Source: an uncultured Archangium sp.
GTDB lineage: Bacteria; Myxococcota; Myxococcia; Myxococcales; Myxococcaceae
NCBI GenBank assembly: GCA_946479335.1
Contig: CAMLFP010000002.1
Location: forward strand, 1-57,350
Length of the DNA stretch: 57,350 nucleotides
Direction of reading: 5' to 3'
In this document: in pieces, positions 1 to 12,490 of the stretch
Layout of the letters: each line of letters opens with the position of its first letter
Numbering within the stretch: the stretch's first letter is position 1
Position numbers and translations under genes: made by a program
The notes under the pieces: generated by a model
Databases searched by the model: none
What the model was told of the DNA's origin: nothing
What the model saw: only the letters and a program-made list of their open reading frames with translations

Positions 1-1
1 G

Positions 2-418
2 CCCACCGCGCCCGGCTTCATCGCCTTCGCGTTCGACCTGACGCCTCGCGCCGAAACGCTCCACACCGCGGGCGTGCTGCTCTTCGACCTCGAAGAGAGC
101 GTGGTGCCGCTCACGGCCGGCTATGCGTGCCGTCGCTCCTACGCCGAAGCCGAGGAGGCGGCGTTTCTCGAAGCGGCGCAGTCGCGGCTGACCGAGATCC
201 ACGGAGCGCGCGAAGACGTGTTGATCGGAGACCGCGAGGCGGGCGCGGAGCTGCTGGCGCTGTTGCGCACGCTGAAGGCGAGGGGGCCGTCGACCGCGCG
301 CGCACGGGGCGCGTTGGCGCCGCACGTACGCGGGCGCGTGGCGTTGGTCGAGCTGCGCGCGGCGCCCTTCGTGGTGAAGGTCGTGAGCCCCGACCTCCTC
401 GTCTCGGAGTTGCTGTGA
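2..418 (+). CDS. YcaO-domain protein, C-terminal part (5' end outside window)
   Basis: The frame is open from base 2 to the TGA at 416-418, giving about 138 residues of a protein whose start lies upstream of the window. The segment EAAQSRLTEIHGARED is the characteristic C-terminal YcaO motif (Glu-Ala-x-Gln-Ser-Arg, then Gly-Ala-Arg-x-Asp). YcaO proteins use ATP to activate backbone amides of peptides or proteins, making azolines or, with TfuA, thioamides. The stop overlaps the GTG start of the TfuA gene by four bases (GTGA), so the two are probably translationally coupled; this pairing strengthens the call. The ATP-binding half cannot be seen and the substrate is unknown: no precursor-peptide gene was recognised in the window. 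Confidence 0.85.
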   Translation, partial: PTAPGFIAFAFDLTPRAETLHTAGVLLFDLEESVVPLTAGYACRRSYAEAEEAAFLEAAQSRLTEIHGAREDVLIGDREAGAELLALLRTLKARGPSTARARGALAPHVRGRVALVELRAAPFVVKVVSPDLLVSELL

Positions 419-1356
419 AGGTCATCGTGTTTCTCGGCCCGACGTTGCCGGTGCGTGAGGCGCGGGCGCTGCTGCGCGCCGACTTCCGCCCGCCCGCGCG
501 TCAGGGCGACGTGTTCGCGGCCATCGACGACGCGCCGGACGTCATCGTGCTCATCGATGGCGTCTTCGAAGCAGTGCCCTCGGTGTGGCACCACGAGCTC
601 CTCGCCGCGCACGCCGCAGGCATTCAGCTCTTCGGCGCGTGCAGCATGGGCGCGCTGCGCGCCGCAGAGCTGCCCGGGGTGGTGCGCCCGCTCGGCGAGA
701 TCGCCCGCCGCTTCGTCGACGGCCGGTGGAATGATGACGCGCACGTGGCGCTGCTGCACGGCGACGAGGCGAGCGGCTACCGCGCGTTGTCGGTGCCGTG
801 GGTGAACGTGTGGGCGACGGCGCGTGCGGCGCGGCGGGTGCTCGGCGCGCGTCAGGCCCAGCGGCTGTGCGAGGTCGCCGAGGCCATGTTCTACAAGGCG
901 CGCACCTGGCCGCGGCTGTTCGAGGCGTTGGGGTGGAGCGCCGAGCTGCGCGCGAAGGTGAAGCCGCTCATCGTCGACCTCAAGGCCGATGACGCGCGCG
1001 CGGCGCTGCGGTTCGTGGCGCGCGCGAAGCCTCCGCGGCGCGCCGCGCGTGAGGTGTCGTTCTCGTCGTTCATCCGCCGGTCGCGGTTGTACGCGCAGGG
1101 CGTGACGGGCGAGGGCGCTGACGGCGTGAAGACGCTGCTGCTCGCGGAGTTCGCGCGCCTCTCCGGCATCGAGCCCGACGCGGAGGCGGTGGGACGACAT
1201 CGGGCGGCGCTCCGGGGCCGCTTCGGGGCGGACCAGCTGGCGTCGTGGGCGCGCGCGGCCGCGCTCGAGGAACTCGTGTTGCAGGCGCCGGAGCGGTTCG
1301 TGAGTGATGGGCCGTCGTTGCTCGAAGGCGCAGCGTTCGAGCGCGCGCGGCGCTAG
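415..1356 (+). CDS. TfuA-like protein (YcaO partner)
   Basis: 313 residues from the GTG at 415, which overlaps the YcaO stop. The N-terminus KVIVFLGPTLPVREAR and the segment FGACSMGALRAAELPG are hallmarks of the TfuA-like core domain. TfuA proteins act with a YcaO enzyme; in characterised systems the pair installs thioamides (trifolitoxin-type peptides, or a glycine of methyl-coenzyme M reductase in archaea), with TfuA thought to help in sulfur delivery. The C-terminal third is Arg/Ala-rich and less conserved. A GTG start is chosen because the longer upstream frame runs antiparallel to nothing recognisable and overlaps the YcaO gene. The substrate here is unknown. Confidence 0.88.
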   Translation: MKVIVFLGPTLPVREARALLRADFRPPARQGDVFAAIDDAPDVIVLIDGVFEAVPSVWHHELLAAHAAGIQLFGACSMGALRAAELPGVVRPLGEIARRFVDGRWNDDAHVALLHGDEASGYRALSVPWVNVWATARAARRVLGARQAQRLCEVAEAMFYKARTWPRLFEALGWSAELRAKVKPLIVDLKADDARAALRFVARAKPPRRAAREVSFSSFIRRSRLYAQGVTGEGADGVKTLLLAEFARLSGIEPDAEAVGRHRAALRGRFGADQLASWARAAALEELVLQAPERFVSDGPSLLEGAAFERARR

Positions 1357-1368
1357 AATCTGGGTGGC

Positions 1369-2289
1369 GTGCGAGTCGCCACCTACAACGTCAGGTACTT
1401 CGGCCACGGTTTGAAAGGGTTGGCCAGCACCGCGACCTCCAAGGCGCGCATCAGCGACGCGCTGGCGGCGCTCGACCCGCTACCGGAGTTGATCGCGCTG
1501 CAGGAGGTGGAGACGAAGTCGCTGCGCTCCAGCGCCGCGGACCGCTCGGCGCGCGCCGACGAGCTGCAGCTCGACGCGTTCTTGCGGCACCTCACGCACA
1601 CCTTTCATCAGCGCGGCCTCGTGAACCCGTACCGCGCCTGGTACTTCCCCGCGCACGTGTACGGCGTCGGCGCGTTCAAGCTGTACACGACGGGCCTCGC
1701 GATCCTCGTCAACAGCCAGAAGCTGAACGTCATCTCCGACAACGGCGCGCAGCCGCACCGCATCACGCACCTGCCGCCGCGCCTGAGCCGCATGAAGCAG
1801 ACGCGCATCGCCGCGCACCTGCACCTCGAGAACCCGGAGGGGAAGCGCTTCCACCTCTTCAACACGCACCTCTCGCTGCCGTCGTTCTGGGCGCGCGAGT
1901 TCTGGAGCCAGCCCGCGAAGATGGGCTTCGGGGTGAACCAGATCGCCGAGGCCAGCGCGGTCGCGCAGTACGCCCAGGCCACCGCGAAGAACGAGCCGTA
2001 CCTCATCGTGGGCGACTTCAACACCGCGCCCGCCACGCCGGTGTACGAGCAGCTCACGCGCAACGAGGGCCTCATCGGCGCCCAGGAGTTCCTGCGGCAG
2101 ATCGACCTCAAGAACCCGGCGGCGTTCTCGACCGCGGGCTTCATGCACCTGCGCATGCACCTCGATCACGTCTTCGGGCGCGGCGTGGAGTTCACCGACC
2201 TGCAGGACACGCGCAGCTTCTCCGATGTGCAGAACCGCTTCGCGGGGTTGTCAGACCACGTACCCATCGTCGCCGGCTTTCAGGTGTAG
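1369..2289 (+). CDS. Endonuclease/exonuclease/phosphatase family protein
   Basis: 306 residues from a GTG 12 bases after the TfuA stop. The fold's metal and catalytic signatures are visible in order: ATYNVRYF at the start (Asn), LQEVE near residue 44 (metal-binding Glu), GDFNTAP near 222 (Asp/Asn pair) and LSDHVPIV near the C-terminus (Asp-His). Family members are Mg-dependent phosphodiesterases or nucleases (DNase I, exonuclease III, sphingomyelinase, inositol phosphatase types); the sequence does not say which. No signal peptide is obvious, so a cytoplasmic location is likely. Close spacing suggests cotranscription with ycaO-tfuA, but a functional link is not established. Confidence 0.85.
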   Translation: MRVATYNVRYFGHGLKGLASTATSKARISDALAALDPLPELIALQEVETKSLRSSAADRSARADELQLDAFLRHLTHTFHQRGLVNPYRAWYFPAHVYGVGAFKLYTTGLAILVNSQKLNVISDNGAQPHRITHLPPRLSRMKQTRIAAHLHLENPEGKRFHLFNTHLSLPSFWAREFWSQPAKMGFGVNQIAEASAVAQYAQATAKNEPYLIVGDFNTAPATPVYEQLTRNEGLIGAQEFLRQIDLKNPAAFSTAGFMHLRMHLDHVFGRGVEFTDLQDTRSFSDVQNRFAGLSDHVPIVAGFQV

Positions 2290-2299
2290 CGTCGCGCGC

Positions 2300-2875
2300 A
2301 TGAGAGCGCTGCTGGTCTCGTTCACCCTCATCGCGTCGGCCGCGTGGGCCTGCCGCCCGGCGAACACGGAGCTCCCGGGGCAGGTCTCGCTGGCTGGCGG
2401 CGCCTCCGTCCCCGTCATCGACGCGAGCGGCACCGACACCGTGGCGCCCGGGGTGGTGGTGATCTCCAACGTCACGCTCGATCTCGGGAGCGGCGAGTGC
2501 GGGAAGCTCGAGTCGATGGCCTTCACCGTCGAAGGCGACGAGCGCGCGCGCGTGGTGGTCGCCTTCGGTGACAGCCTGCAGACCGCGTCGACGGCCGCGT
2601 ACGAGCTGCTCTTCGCCCCGCCTGCATCGGGCACGGTGAGCATCTTTCTCGGCGAAGACAAGGCGCGCACGGGCGAGGGCTTCTCACGCAAGACGTTGTG
2701 CTTCGCGCTGGCGGCCGTCGACGAGGCGGGCAACGTCGGGCCGCGCTCCTCTCCGTGGTGCCTCGACACCGTCACCGGCGAAGGCACGGTGACCAAGACC
2801 GGGTGTGCCGCCGCGCCGTGGTTGCTGGCGCCGCTCGCACTGCTGCTCTCACGCCGTCGGCGCGCGCAGCGCTGA
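2300..2875 (+). CDS. Exported protein with MYXO-CTERM-like C-terminal anchor
   Basis: 191 residues from ATG 2300. The N-terminus (MRALLVSFTLIASAAWAC) is a signal peptide, possibly a lipoprotein type with Cys at residue 18. The middle is a beta-rich unknown domain with paired cysteines (GECGK, TLCF, PWCLD). The C-terminus reads Gly-Cys, then a hydrophobic stretch (APWLLAPLALLLS), then a run of four arginines. This tripartite end is the arrangement of MYXO-CTERM sorting tails, which are thought to be processed by an archaeosortase/rhombosortase-like route and to place proteins on the cell surface. The last 27 bases overlap the convergent metallophosphoesterase gene. Function unknown. Confidence 0.75.
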   Translation: MRALLVSFTLIASAAWACRPANTELPGQVSLAGGASVPVIDASGTDTVAPGVVVISNVTLDLGSGECGKLESMAFTVEGDERARVVVAFGDSLQTASTAAYELLFAPPASGTVSIFLGEDKARTGEGFSRKTLCFALAAVDEAGNVGPRSSPWCLDTVTGEGTVTKTGCAAAPWLLAPLALLLSRRRRAQR

Positions 2876-3837
2876 CCGCGTATCGAGGTCGAACAACTCG
2901 TACGCCTGCGGTGACGCGTGCAGCATCCCGCCGTCGAGCAGGTAGAGCCGCGCGTCTTCGAAGGTGCCACGCGCGTACTCCACAGACTCTCCATTCACGC
3001 GCAGCGAGCGGATGGGCCCGTCGAGCGGATCGGCGTCGAGCGCCCACGGCTTGAGCAGCTCGTGACACTTCTTGTCGCGGATGTGCCCGATGGCCTGCGG
3101 GAACTCGGCCGGCAGCCAGCGCGGGTCGTACCGCCGGCGGAACGGGCCGGCGAAGTCGGGCGTGTCTTTCGGGAAGGCCGGCCGATGGAAGAAGACGCCG
3201 CTGCCCCATTGCGTCGCGGCGCTGCCGGGGCGGTGCAGCAGCTTCAAGTCGGCGGCGTTCAACGCGCGCGCGGCGTCTTCGGCGGTCTTCGGCGCGACGC
3301 CGAGCCGCGCGAAGTCGTCGCGGGTGACGCCGGCGTGCACCAGCAGCAGCCCGTCGTGCGCGTGCGCGAGCTGGAAGCGCCGGCTCTGCATCAGCCGCTG
3401 CACGAGCTCGCGCTGCGCCACCGAGAAGCACGAGAAGTCGCGCGCCAGCGCCTCGGCGTCGGCGACGTTCGGGTAGCGCTGGCGGAAGGCGACCTCATCA
3501 CCGCCCTGCCGGTAGACCTGCGTGGCGTGCGCGTGGGCGATCTCGAACTCGGCGTCGGTGACGAAGGGCCCCAGCTCGCCGACGCGGGCGAGGTCATGGT
3601 TTCCCAACAACATCACCACCTGCTCCGGCGGGTGCGAAGCGAGCCACTCCACGAGGCGCAGGCCGTCGCGGGTCGCCGCCGCGCGGTGCTCGGGGGGGCC
3701 GAAGTCGAAGTGGTCGCCCATCGAGACCAGCTGCACGTCGTCGCGCAGCCGGTCTCCGTCGAGCAACCGGTGCAGCCGGAGCACCGCGAGCACCGTCTCG
3801 AACGGTGCCTGCGGGTCGCCCATCGCCACCCGGCGCA

Positions 3838-3838
<1 letters not shown>
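2849..3838 (-). CDS. Metallophosphoesterase (calcineurin-like)
   Basis: About 329 residues. The start is ATG at 3838, overlapping the stop of the upstream ligase by one base (TGATG); a GTG three bases earlier is also possible. Motifs of the calcineurin-like fold appear in order: GDPQAP near residue 7, MGDHFDFG near 40, LLGNHDLAR near 80, and LLLVHAGVT near 165. Such enzymes use a two-metal centre to hydrolyse phosphomonoesters or phosphodiesters, often of proteins or nucleotides. The first motif has Gln where Asp-x-His is usual, a variation that may alter one metal ligand. Substrate cannot be assigned. It is probably cotranscribed with the acyl-CoA ligase. Confidence 0.85.
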
Positions 3839-5634
<1,796 letters not shown>

Positions 5635-5721
5635 GCGGGCTCCAAAGGCGATGGGGAAAAATGGGGCGGAAGCGCGCGCATGTTACGGGCGGGCTGCACC
5701 TGCGCAACGCCTAAAGACGAA

Positions 5722-5752
5722 GGCCGGCACTCTCTTTCGGAGAGTACCGGCC
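5722..5752 (-). terminator. Hairpin terminator downstream of fusA
   Basis: Two GGCCGG/CCGGCC arms extended by an ACTCTC/GAGAGT stem with a single mismatch enclose a short loop. The hairpin lies 27 bases past the fusA stop on the minus strand and is followed there by a short pyrimidine run (TCGTCTTT). It looks like an intrinsic terminator with a weak U tract. The surrounding gap 5635-5778 holds no gene that can be supported; the bases nearer 5635 must also contain the acyl-CoA ligase promoter, which was not recognised. Confidence 0.7.
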
Positions 5753-5778
5753 CGGTGCGTCACGAACTGCGCGACGGC

Positions 5779-7905
5779 TTACTTGCGGTCAGCGGCCTGC
5801 TTCTCGCGGAAGGCCTTCATCAGCGCCTCCTGCTCGTTGCGCGGCACCGCCGAGTACTTGGCGAACTCCATCGAGAACTCGGCCTTGCCCTGCGTCGCAG
5901 AGCGGAGGTCGGTCGAGTAACCGAACATCGTGTTGAGCGGCACTTCGGCCACCACCACCACGTTGTTCTCGACGCTGGAGGTCTCGAGGATGATGCCGCG
6001 GCGCTGGTTGACCTGGCCGACGATCGCGCCCTGGAACTCCTGCGGGCCCTGAACTTCGACTTTCATCACCGGCTCCATGACCACCGGCTTGGCCGACTCG
6101 TAGCCCTCGCGGAAGGCCATGATCGCGGCGGTCTTGAACGCCTGCTCAGACGAGTCGACGGCGTGGAAGGCGCCATCGTTCACCACGACGCGCACGCCCA
6201 CGACGGGGAAGCCGATGAGCGAGCCCTTCTTGATCGCCTCCTGGAAGCCCTTGTCACACGCGGGGATGAACTCGCGGGGGATGGTGCCGCCCACGGTGTC
6301 GTTGACGAACTCGTACTGCTGCACGGCGTCGGCCGGCAGCGGCTCGAGGTAGCCGCACACGCGCGCGAACTGACCAGAACCACCGGTCTGCTTCTTGTGC
6401 GTGTACGCGAACTCGCCCTTCTGGGTGATGGTCTCGCGGTACGCGACCTGCGGCTTACCGGCGACCACGTCGCAGTTGTACTCGCGGCGCATGCGCTCCA
6501 TGTAGATCTCGAGGTGGAGCTCGCCCATGCCCGAGATGATGGTCTGCGCCGACTCTTCGTCGCGGCGCACGCGGAAGGTGGGGTCTTCCTTCGTGAAGCG
6601 GTTGAGCGCCTTGCCGAAGTTCGCCTCGCCCGCGCGGTCCTTCGGGGCCACGGCCAGCGAGATCACGGCGTCAGGCACGTGCATCGAGGTCAGCGTGTAG
6701 TTGACGGTGCCGTCGGTGAACGTGTCGCCCGAGGCCACGTCGAGGCCGTACATGCAGACGATGTCGCCCGCCTTGGCCTCGGTGATCTCCTCGCGGCTGT
6801 CGGAGTGCATGCGGAACATGCGCGACACGCGCTCCTTCTTGAGCTGGCGGCTGCAGTTGACGATGGTGTCGCCCGCCTTCACCTGGCCCTGGTAGATGCG
6901 GAAGTACGTCAGCTGGCCGTACTGGTCCTGCTGGAGCTTGAACGCCAGGCCGACGAACGGCTTGTCGAAGTTGCTCTCGAGCTTCACTTCCTTCTCACCG
7001 TCGCGCTGGTCGAGCGCGATGTTGGTGACCTCGGGAGGCGAGGGCAGGAAGTGCGTCACGGCGTCGAGGAGGAACTGCACGCCCTTGTTCTTGTACGCCG
7101 AGCCGCAGAGCACGGGCGTCATCTTGAGCGCGATGGTCGCGCGGCGGATCGCGGCGCGCAGGTCGGCGACGCTGATCTCCTCGCCACCCAGGTACTTCTC
7201 GGCCAGCACGTCGTCGACGTCGGCGACCTGCTCGATCATCTTCGCGCGGCGCTCCTTGGTCTCCTCGGCGTACTCGGCGGGGACGTCCTTCACGACGACC
7301 TTCTCGCCCTTCTCGCCTTCGAAGAAGTAGGCCTTGCCCTCGATGGGGTCGATGACGCCCATGAACTTATCTTCGGCGCCCATGTTCACGAGGATGGGCA
7401 CCGCGTGGTGGCCCAGCTTCTCGCGCAGCATGTCGGCGCAGCGCAGGTAGTTCGCGCCCGCGCGGTCCATCTTGTTGACGAAGCAGAGGCGGGGAACGCC
7501 GTAGCGCTTCATCTGGCGGTCGACGGTGATCGACTGCGACTGCACGCCGGCCACCGAGTCGAGCACCAGGATGGCGCCGTCGAGCACGCGGAGCGAGCGC
7601 TCCACCTCGATGGTGAAGTCGACGTGCCCGGGGGTGTCGATGATGTTGATGTTGTGCTCTTCGAACTGCTTCTGCGAACCGTTCCACGTCGCGTAGGTCG
7701 CGGCCGAGGCGATGGTGATGCCCTTCTCGCGCTCGAGATCCATCGAGTCCATCGTGGCGCCGACGCCGTCCTTGCCGCGCACTTCGTGGATCTCGCGGAT
7801 CTTGCCCGTGTAGAACAGGATGCGCTCGGTGAGGGTGGTCTTGCCCGAGTCGATGTGGGCCGAGATGCCGATGTTGCGGATTCTTTCCAACGGGATGTTC
7901 GCCAT
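5779..7905 (-). CDS. fusA: Translation elongation factor G (mtEFG1/spd-EFG1-like)
   Basis: 708 residues from ATG 7905 ([11 protein letters not shown]); a TTG seven codons upstream lacks support. It is the GTPase that drives ribosomal translocation. G1 is AHIDSGKTT (residues 16-24), then [15 protein letters not shown] (switch regions), DTPGH (G3) and NKMD (G4), followed by the full five-domain length. The Ser in AHIDSGKTT and the ATMDSM segment differ from canonical EF-G (AHIDAGKTT, ATMDWM) and match the mitochondrial EFG1 / spirochaete-planctomycete-deltaproteobacterial group. The gene stands alone, away from an rpsL-rpsG-tuf operon, and is followed by a hairpin terminator. Other EF-G copies presumably lie elsewhere. 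Confidence 0.95.
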   Translation of the reverse strand: MANIPLERIRNIGISAHIDSGKTTLTERILFYTGKIREIHEVRGKDGVGATMDSMDLEREKGITIASAATYATWNGSQKQFEEHNINIIDTPGHVDFTIEVERSLRVLDGAILVLDSVAGVQSQSITVDRQMKRYGVPRLCFVNKMDRAGANYLRCADMLREKLGHHAVPILVNMGAEDKFMGVIDPIEGKAYFFEGEKGEKVVVKDVPAEYAEETKERRAKMIEQVADVDDVLAEKYLGGEEISVADLRAAIRRATIALKMTPVLCGSAYKNKGVQFLLDAVTHFLPSPPEVTNIALDQRDGEKEVKLESNFDKPFVGLAFKLQQDQYGQLTYFRIYQGQVKAGDTIVNCSRQLKKERVSRMFRMHSDSREEITEAKAGDIVCMYGLDVASGDTFTDGTVNYTLTSMHVPDAVISLAVAPKDRAGEANFGKALNRFTKEDPTFRVRRDEESAQTIISGMGELHLEIYMERMRREYNCDVVAGKPQVAYRETITQKGEFAYTHKKQTGGSGQFARVCGYLEPLPADAVQQYEFVNDTVGGTIPREFIPACDKGFQEAIKKGSLIGFPVVGVRVVVNDGAFHAVDSSEQAFKTAAIMAFREGYESAKPVVMEPVMKVEVQGPQEFQGAIVGQVNQRRGIILETSSVENNVVVVAEVPLNTMFGYSTDLRSATQGKAEFSMEFAKYSAVPRNEQEALMKAFREKQAADRK

Positions 7906-7963
7906 AGCGGCGCGGCCCCTAGTCAAAGGTCACCCGAAACACAAGCTGATCAGGCCGCCTCGC

Positions 7964-9439
7964 TCAGCGCTTCTTCACGACCACGTAGCGCAGGGTGCGT
8001 TGCTCGGGGGCGCGCCACGGCCGGTACTGCCGCCAGGGCGCGTCGAACTCCACGCGCGCTTCGAAGCGCGCCAGCTCGTCGTACCCGAGCCCCGGGAGGT
8101 CTTCGATGCTGACGCCCAGCCAGTGCGCGGTGTCGGAGTTCGACCAGAACCCGATGGAGCCGCTGGGCAGCGACGCCAGCAGCGCGCGCTCCCGCTCGCG
8201 GTCGTAGTGGTTCTTCTCGACGATGATCCCGCTCCGGCGGGGTTCGAGCGGCACCACGCACAGCAGATCAGCCGCGAAGACGTGCGTGCCGGGTGGGGTG
8301 AGTTGCTGCTGGCGCACGAACTCGGTCGCCGGCCACGCCACGCCCACCGCGAGGTGCTCCGGGTCGTCCAGGTAGCGCTGCACCACCGACGCCGACGCCC
8401 AGGAGAGCCACGCCACGCCGAGGCCCACGCGGGCCACCGGCGGCACGCGCCAGCGTTCGAGCCGCTCCGCCGACCAGTTGAAGCCCTGCAGACACAGCAG
8501 CGCCGCGCTCGGCGAGCTCACCGCGAGGATGCGCACCAGCCCGGCTGACGCGAACCAGCCGCGCCACCAGAGAATCGAGTGCACGCCGATGACCAGCCCC
8601 CACACCAGCCAGACGAGCGCGAACTTCCGGTTGCGCGCGGTGACGCAGCCCACCACGAACAGCGGGAAGAGCGCCGACCCGAGGAACCAGACGTTCCGCA
8701 CCAGGTAGTCGAAGGGCCCGCCGTGGCCGTAGATCTCGTAGCTCTGCGCCGGCCAGCGCCACTGGTTGATCAGGAACAGCGGGTCATCGACCAGCGCCCA
8801 CGTCGTCGCGCACCACGTCAGCAGGCCCACGCTCAGCAGCGCGCCGTGCACCACCACGGTGGAGATCGGCCGCGCGCGCAGCTGCCACAGCGCGAGCACC
8901 GCCCACGCGGCGATGAAGAAGAAGCCCTCGGGCCGGAGCAACGGCGTGAAGGCGATCACCAGGCACGAGAGGTGCGTACGGCCGTGCAGCCACAGGCGCA
9001 TCGCCGCCAGCACCGCCAGCGCCGCAGGCAGCTCCGTCAACGTGTCTTGCGCCACGGCGAACGTGACCGGCTGGGCGATGAGGAAGAAGGCCGCCAGCGT
9101 CGGCCGCGGGAGCTCGAGGTCGCGCGCCAGCCCGATGGTGTGCCACGCGGTCACCGCGGAGAGCGCCGCCACCGTGAGGCGCGCGTACGGCAGCCCCAGC
9201 CACGCGGGGCCGATGATCAGCAGCTTGAAGAGGGGGCGTGCCCAGCTGTGCAGCAGCTCCGGAACCTGACCCGAGGCGCCGGTGCGCGCGTTCAGGAAGT
9301 GCAGCGTGGCGTCACCTTCACCCGTCGCCGGGAAGAGCGCGATGCAGCCCGCGAGCACCGCGAACACGCTCAGCGTCGCGATGATCTGATTGCGCGTCGC
9401 CACCTCGCCCGCCGTCACGCGCGGCTTGTCGCGCATCAA
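7964..9439 (-). CDS. Polytopic membrane protein, GT-C glycosyltransferase-like
   Basis: 491 residues, beginning MMRDKPR (two adjacent ATG codons at 9439 and 9436). About ten hydrophobic segments fill residues 20-345, with a soluble C-terminal domain of about 130 residues. An early loop after the first membrane segment contains Glu-Gly-Asp (GEGDATLHF), and LLRPEGFFF occurs near residue 170; acidic first loops of this kind are typical of GT-C mannosyl/glycosyltransferases that use lipid-linked sugars. This is inference from topology only. It follows the ECF sigma gene by 22 bases on the same strand, so cotranscription is likely. It is not an obvious anti-sigma factor. Confidence 0.6.
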   Translation of the reverse strand: MMRDKPRVTAGEVATRNQIIATLSVFAVLAGCIALFPATGEGDATLHFLNARTGASGQVPELLHSWARPLFKLLIIGPAWLGLPYARLTVAALSAVTAWHTIGLARDLELPRPTLAAFFLIAQPVTFAVAQDTLTELPAALAVLAAMRLWLHGRTHLSCLVIAFTPLLRPEGFFFIAAWAVLALWQLRARPISTVVVHGALLSVGLLTWCATTWALVDDPLFLINQWRWPAQSYEIYGHGGPFDYLVRNVWFLGSALFPLFVVGCVTARNRKFALVWLVWGLVIGVHSILWWRGWFASAGLVRILAVSSPSAALLCLQGFNWSAERLERWRVPPVARVGLGVAWLSWASASVVQRYLDDPEHLAVGVAWPATEFVRQQQLTPPGTHVFAADLLCVVPLEPRRSGIIVEKNHYDRERERALLASLPSGSIGFWSNSDTAHWLGVSIEDLPGLGYDELARFEARVEFDAPWRQYRPWRAPEQRTLRYVVVKKR

Positions 9440-9461
9440 CCCGACCCGGTCAAGGCAGCGG

Positions 9462-9950
9462 TCAAGCCGCCTCGCTCAGGTGTCGCATCAGCCGCGTGCG
9501 CCCGCGGTTGAGCGCGCTCTTCACCGTCCCCTCGGGGATGCGGAGGATCCGCGCGATCTCCGGGTACGAGTAGCCGCGCAGATCTCGCAGGGTCACCACC
9601 AGCTTGTGCTGCTCCGAGAGGTGCGAGAGCGCCTCCATGAAGCGCTCGTGCCGCTGGTTGCTGACCGCCGACTCCTCGGGGTCCTCCGCGGCCGACAGCG
9701 GGCTCTCGAGGCGATCGCGCCGCTTCTTCGCGCGCAGCGAGTTGATCGACGAGTTCACCAGGATGCGGTGCAGCCACGTGGTGTAGGCGGCCTTGCCATC
9801 GAAGTGCACCCCCGCGCGGAGCAGCCGGGCGAAGACCTCCTGCACCACGTCTTCGGCCTCATCGGCGTCGTGGAGGATGCGCCGCGCCACGGCCAGCGCC
9901 CGGCGGCGGTGCAGTTGGTACAGCTCGGTCATCGGGGGCAGGGCAGACAT
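9462..9950 (-). CDS. ECF-type sigma-70 family RNA polymerase sigma factor
   Basis: 162 residues, typical ECF length. Region 2 is seen as ARRILHDADEAEDVVQEVF (residues about 22-40) and region 4 as the helix-turn-helix GYSYPEIARILRIPEGTVKS (about 125-144). The protein directs RNA polymerase to a dedicated promoter set. The gene lies 32 bases downstream of the FHA-sigma-54 activator gene and 22 bases upstream of the membrane protein gene, so it probably belongs to one transcript. No zinc-binding or membrane anti-sigma factor is recognisable beside it, so how it is held inactive is unclear. ATG at 9932 is an alternative start. Confidence 0.92.
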   Translation of the reverse strand: MSALPPMTELYQLHRRRALAVARRILHDADEAEDVVQEVFARLLRAGVHFDGKAAYTTWLHRILVNSSINSLRAKKRRDRLESPLSAAEDPEESAVSNQRHERFMEALSHLSEQHKLVVTLRDLRGYSYPEIARILRIPEGTVKSALNRGRTRLMRHLSEAA

Positions 9951-9982
9951 GACCCTTCAAACGGGCCACCCCCGAAAGCGAT

Positions 9983-11611
<1,629 letters not shown>

Positions 11612-11704
11612 GCGGGCGCACCTACCACGCCCATTTCTGCCCTACCAACCCCTACACCCGCGCGGCACTCTGACCGATGGAGTCGCGGCGCGCCGGCCCG
11701 GACA

Positions 11705-12490
11705 ATGCGCGCCGTGCGGAGTTCACGCGACAGCGGGCAGGCGGCCGTGGAGACGGCGCTCACCATGCCGTTGGCGCTCTTCCTGGTGCTGGGCATCACG
11801 CAGCTCTTCATGCTGTTGCAGGGCCGGCTCTTCGCGGAGCACGCGGCGTACATGGCGGCGCGCGTGGGCTCCGTGCAGCGCGGCAACTGCGACGCGATGA
11901 GGCACGCGGCGGTGCTGGCGTTGCTGCCCAGCTTCGACACCTTCCTCGGCGGGGCGACGAGCGGCGGCAGCAACTCCGAGAAGCTGGTGAGCGCCTTCCG
12001 CCAGCACGCCGACGGGCTGTACCACGGCGACGCGCCCAGCGATCTCGACTACCCGCACACGCGCGCCATCGTGTGGCTCTACCGGGTCTCGCCGCGTTTC
12101 GCCGACCTCAACAGCCTCGGGGCCGATGTCGAGAGCGACTTCGATTCACCCGACAACAACGCGGGCCAGCGCGACCGCTACTACACGCTGCGCGTGCGCG
12201 CGGTGTACTGGTACCCGCTGCGCATCCCCTTCGCGAACTGGGTGATGGCGGCCATGTACCGTTCGTACTTCGCCATTCAGCCGCGCAACGGCGTCAACCC
12301 GTTGATGCCCGCGCAGAAGTCGAACTGGTCGAACGGGCCCGCGAGCCTCGGCGCCTTCGCCACGGAGTTCAACACGCGCTACCAGGCCGGCCAGTACGCC
12401 TTCCCCGTGGTGGGCACCGCGGCGATGCGCATGATGACGCCGCCGTGGCCCGGCTACTTCAACCCGCAGCACTGCATCCCCTCGCCATGA
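11705..12490 (+). CDS. TadE/TadG-like pseudopilin-type protein
   Basis: 261 residues from ATG 11705. After a short basic start, GQAAVETALTMPLALFLVLG is a TadE-type membrane anchor: a Gly-Gln-x-x-Val-Glu opening and a conserved Glu within the hydrophobic helix, followed by EHAAYMAARVGSV. The remainder is an extracytoplasmic domain without recognised motifs. TadE-like proteins are minor pilins of Flp/Tad-type systems, processed by a prepilin peptidase. The stop overlaps the next start (ATGA), so the three TadE-like genes form one operon. No Tad ATPase, secretin or major Flp pilin is seen nearby, so the assembly machine must be encoded elsewhere or the cluster works differently. Confidence 0.75.
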   Translation: MRAVRSSRDSGQAAVETALTMPLALFLVLGITQLFMLLQGRLFAEHAAYMAARVGSVQRGNCDAMRHAAVLALLPSFDTFLGGATSGGSNSEKLVSAFRQHADGLYHGDAPSDLDYPHTRAIVWLYRVSPRFADLNSLGADVESDFDSPDNNAGQRDRYYTLRVRAVYWYPLRIPFANWVMAAMYRSYFAIQPRNGVNPLMPAQKSNWSNGPASLGAFATEFNTRYQAGQYAFPVVGTAAMRMMTPPWPGYFNPQHCIPSP

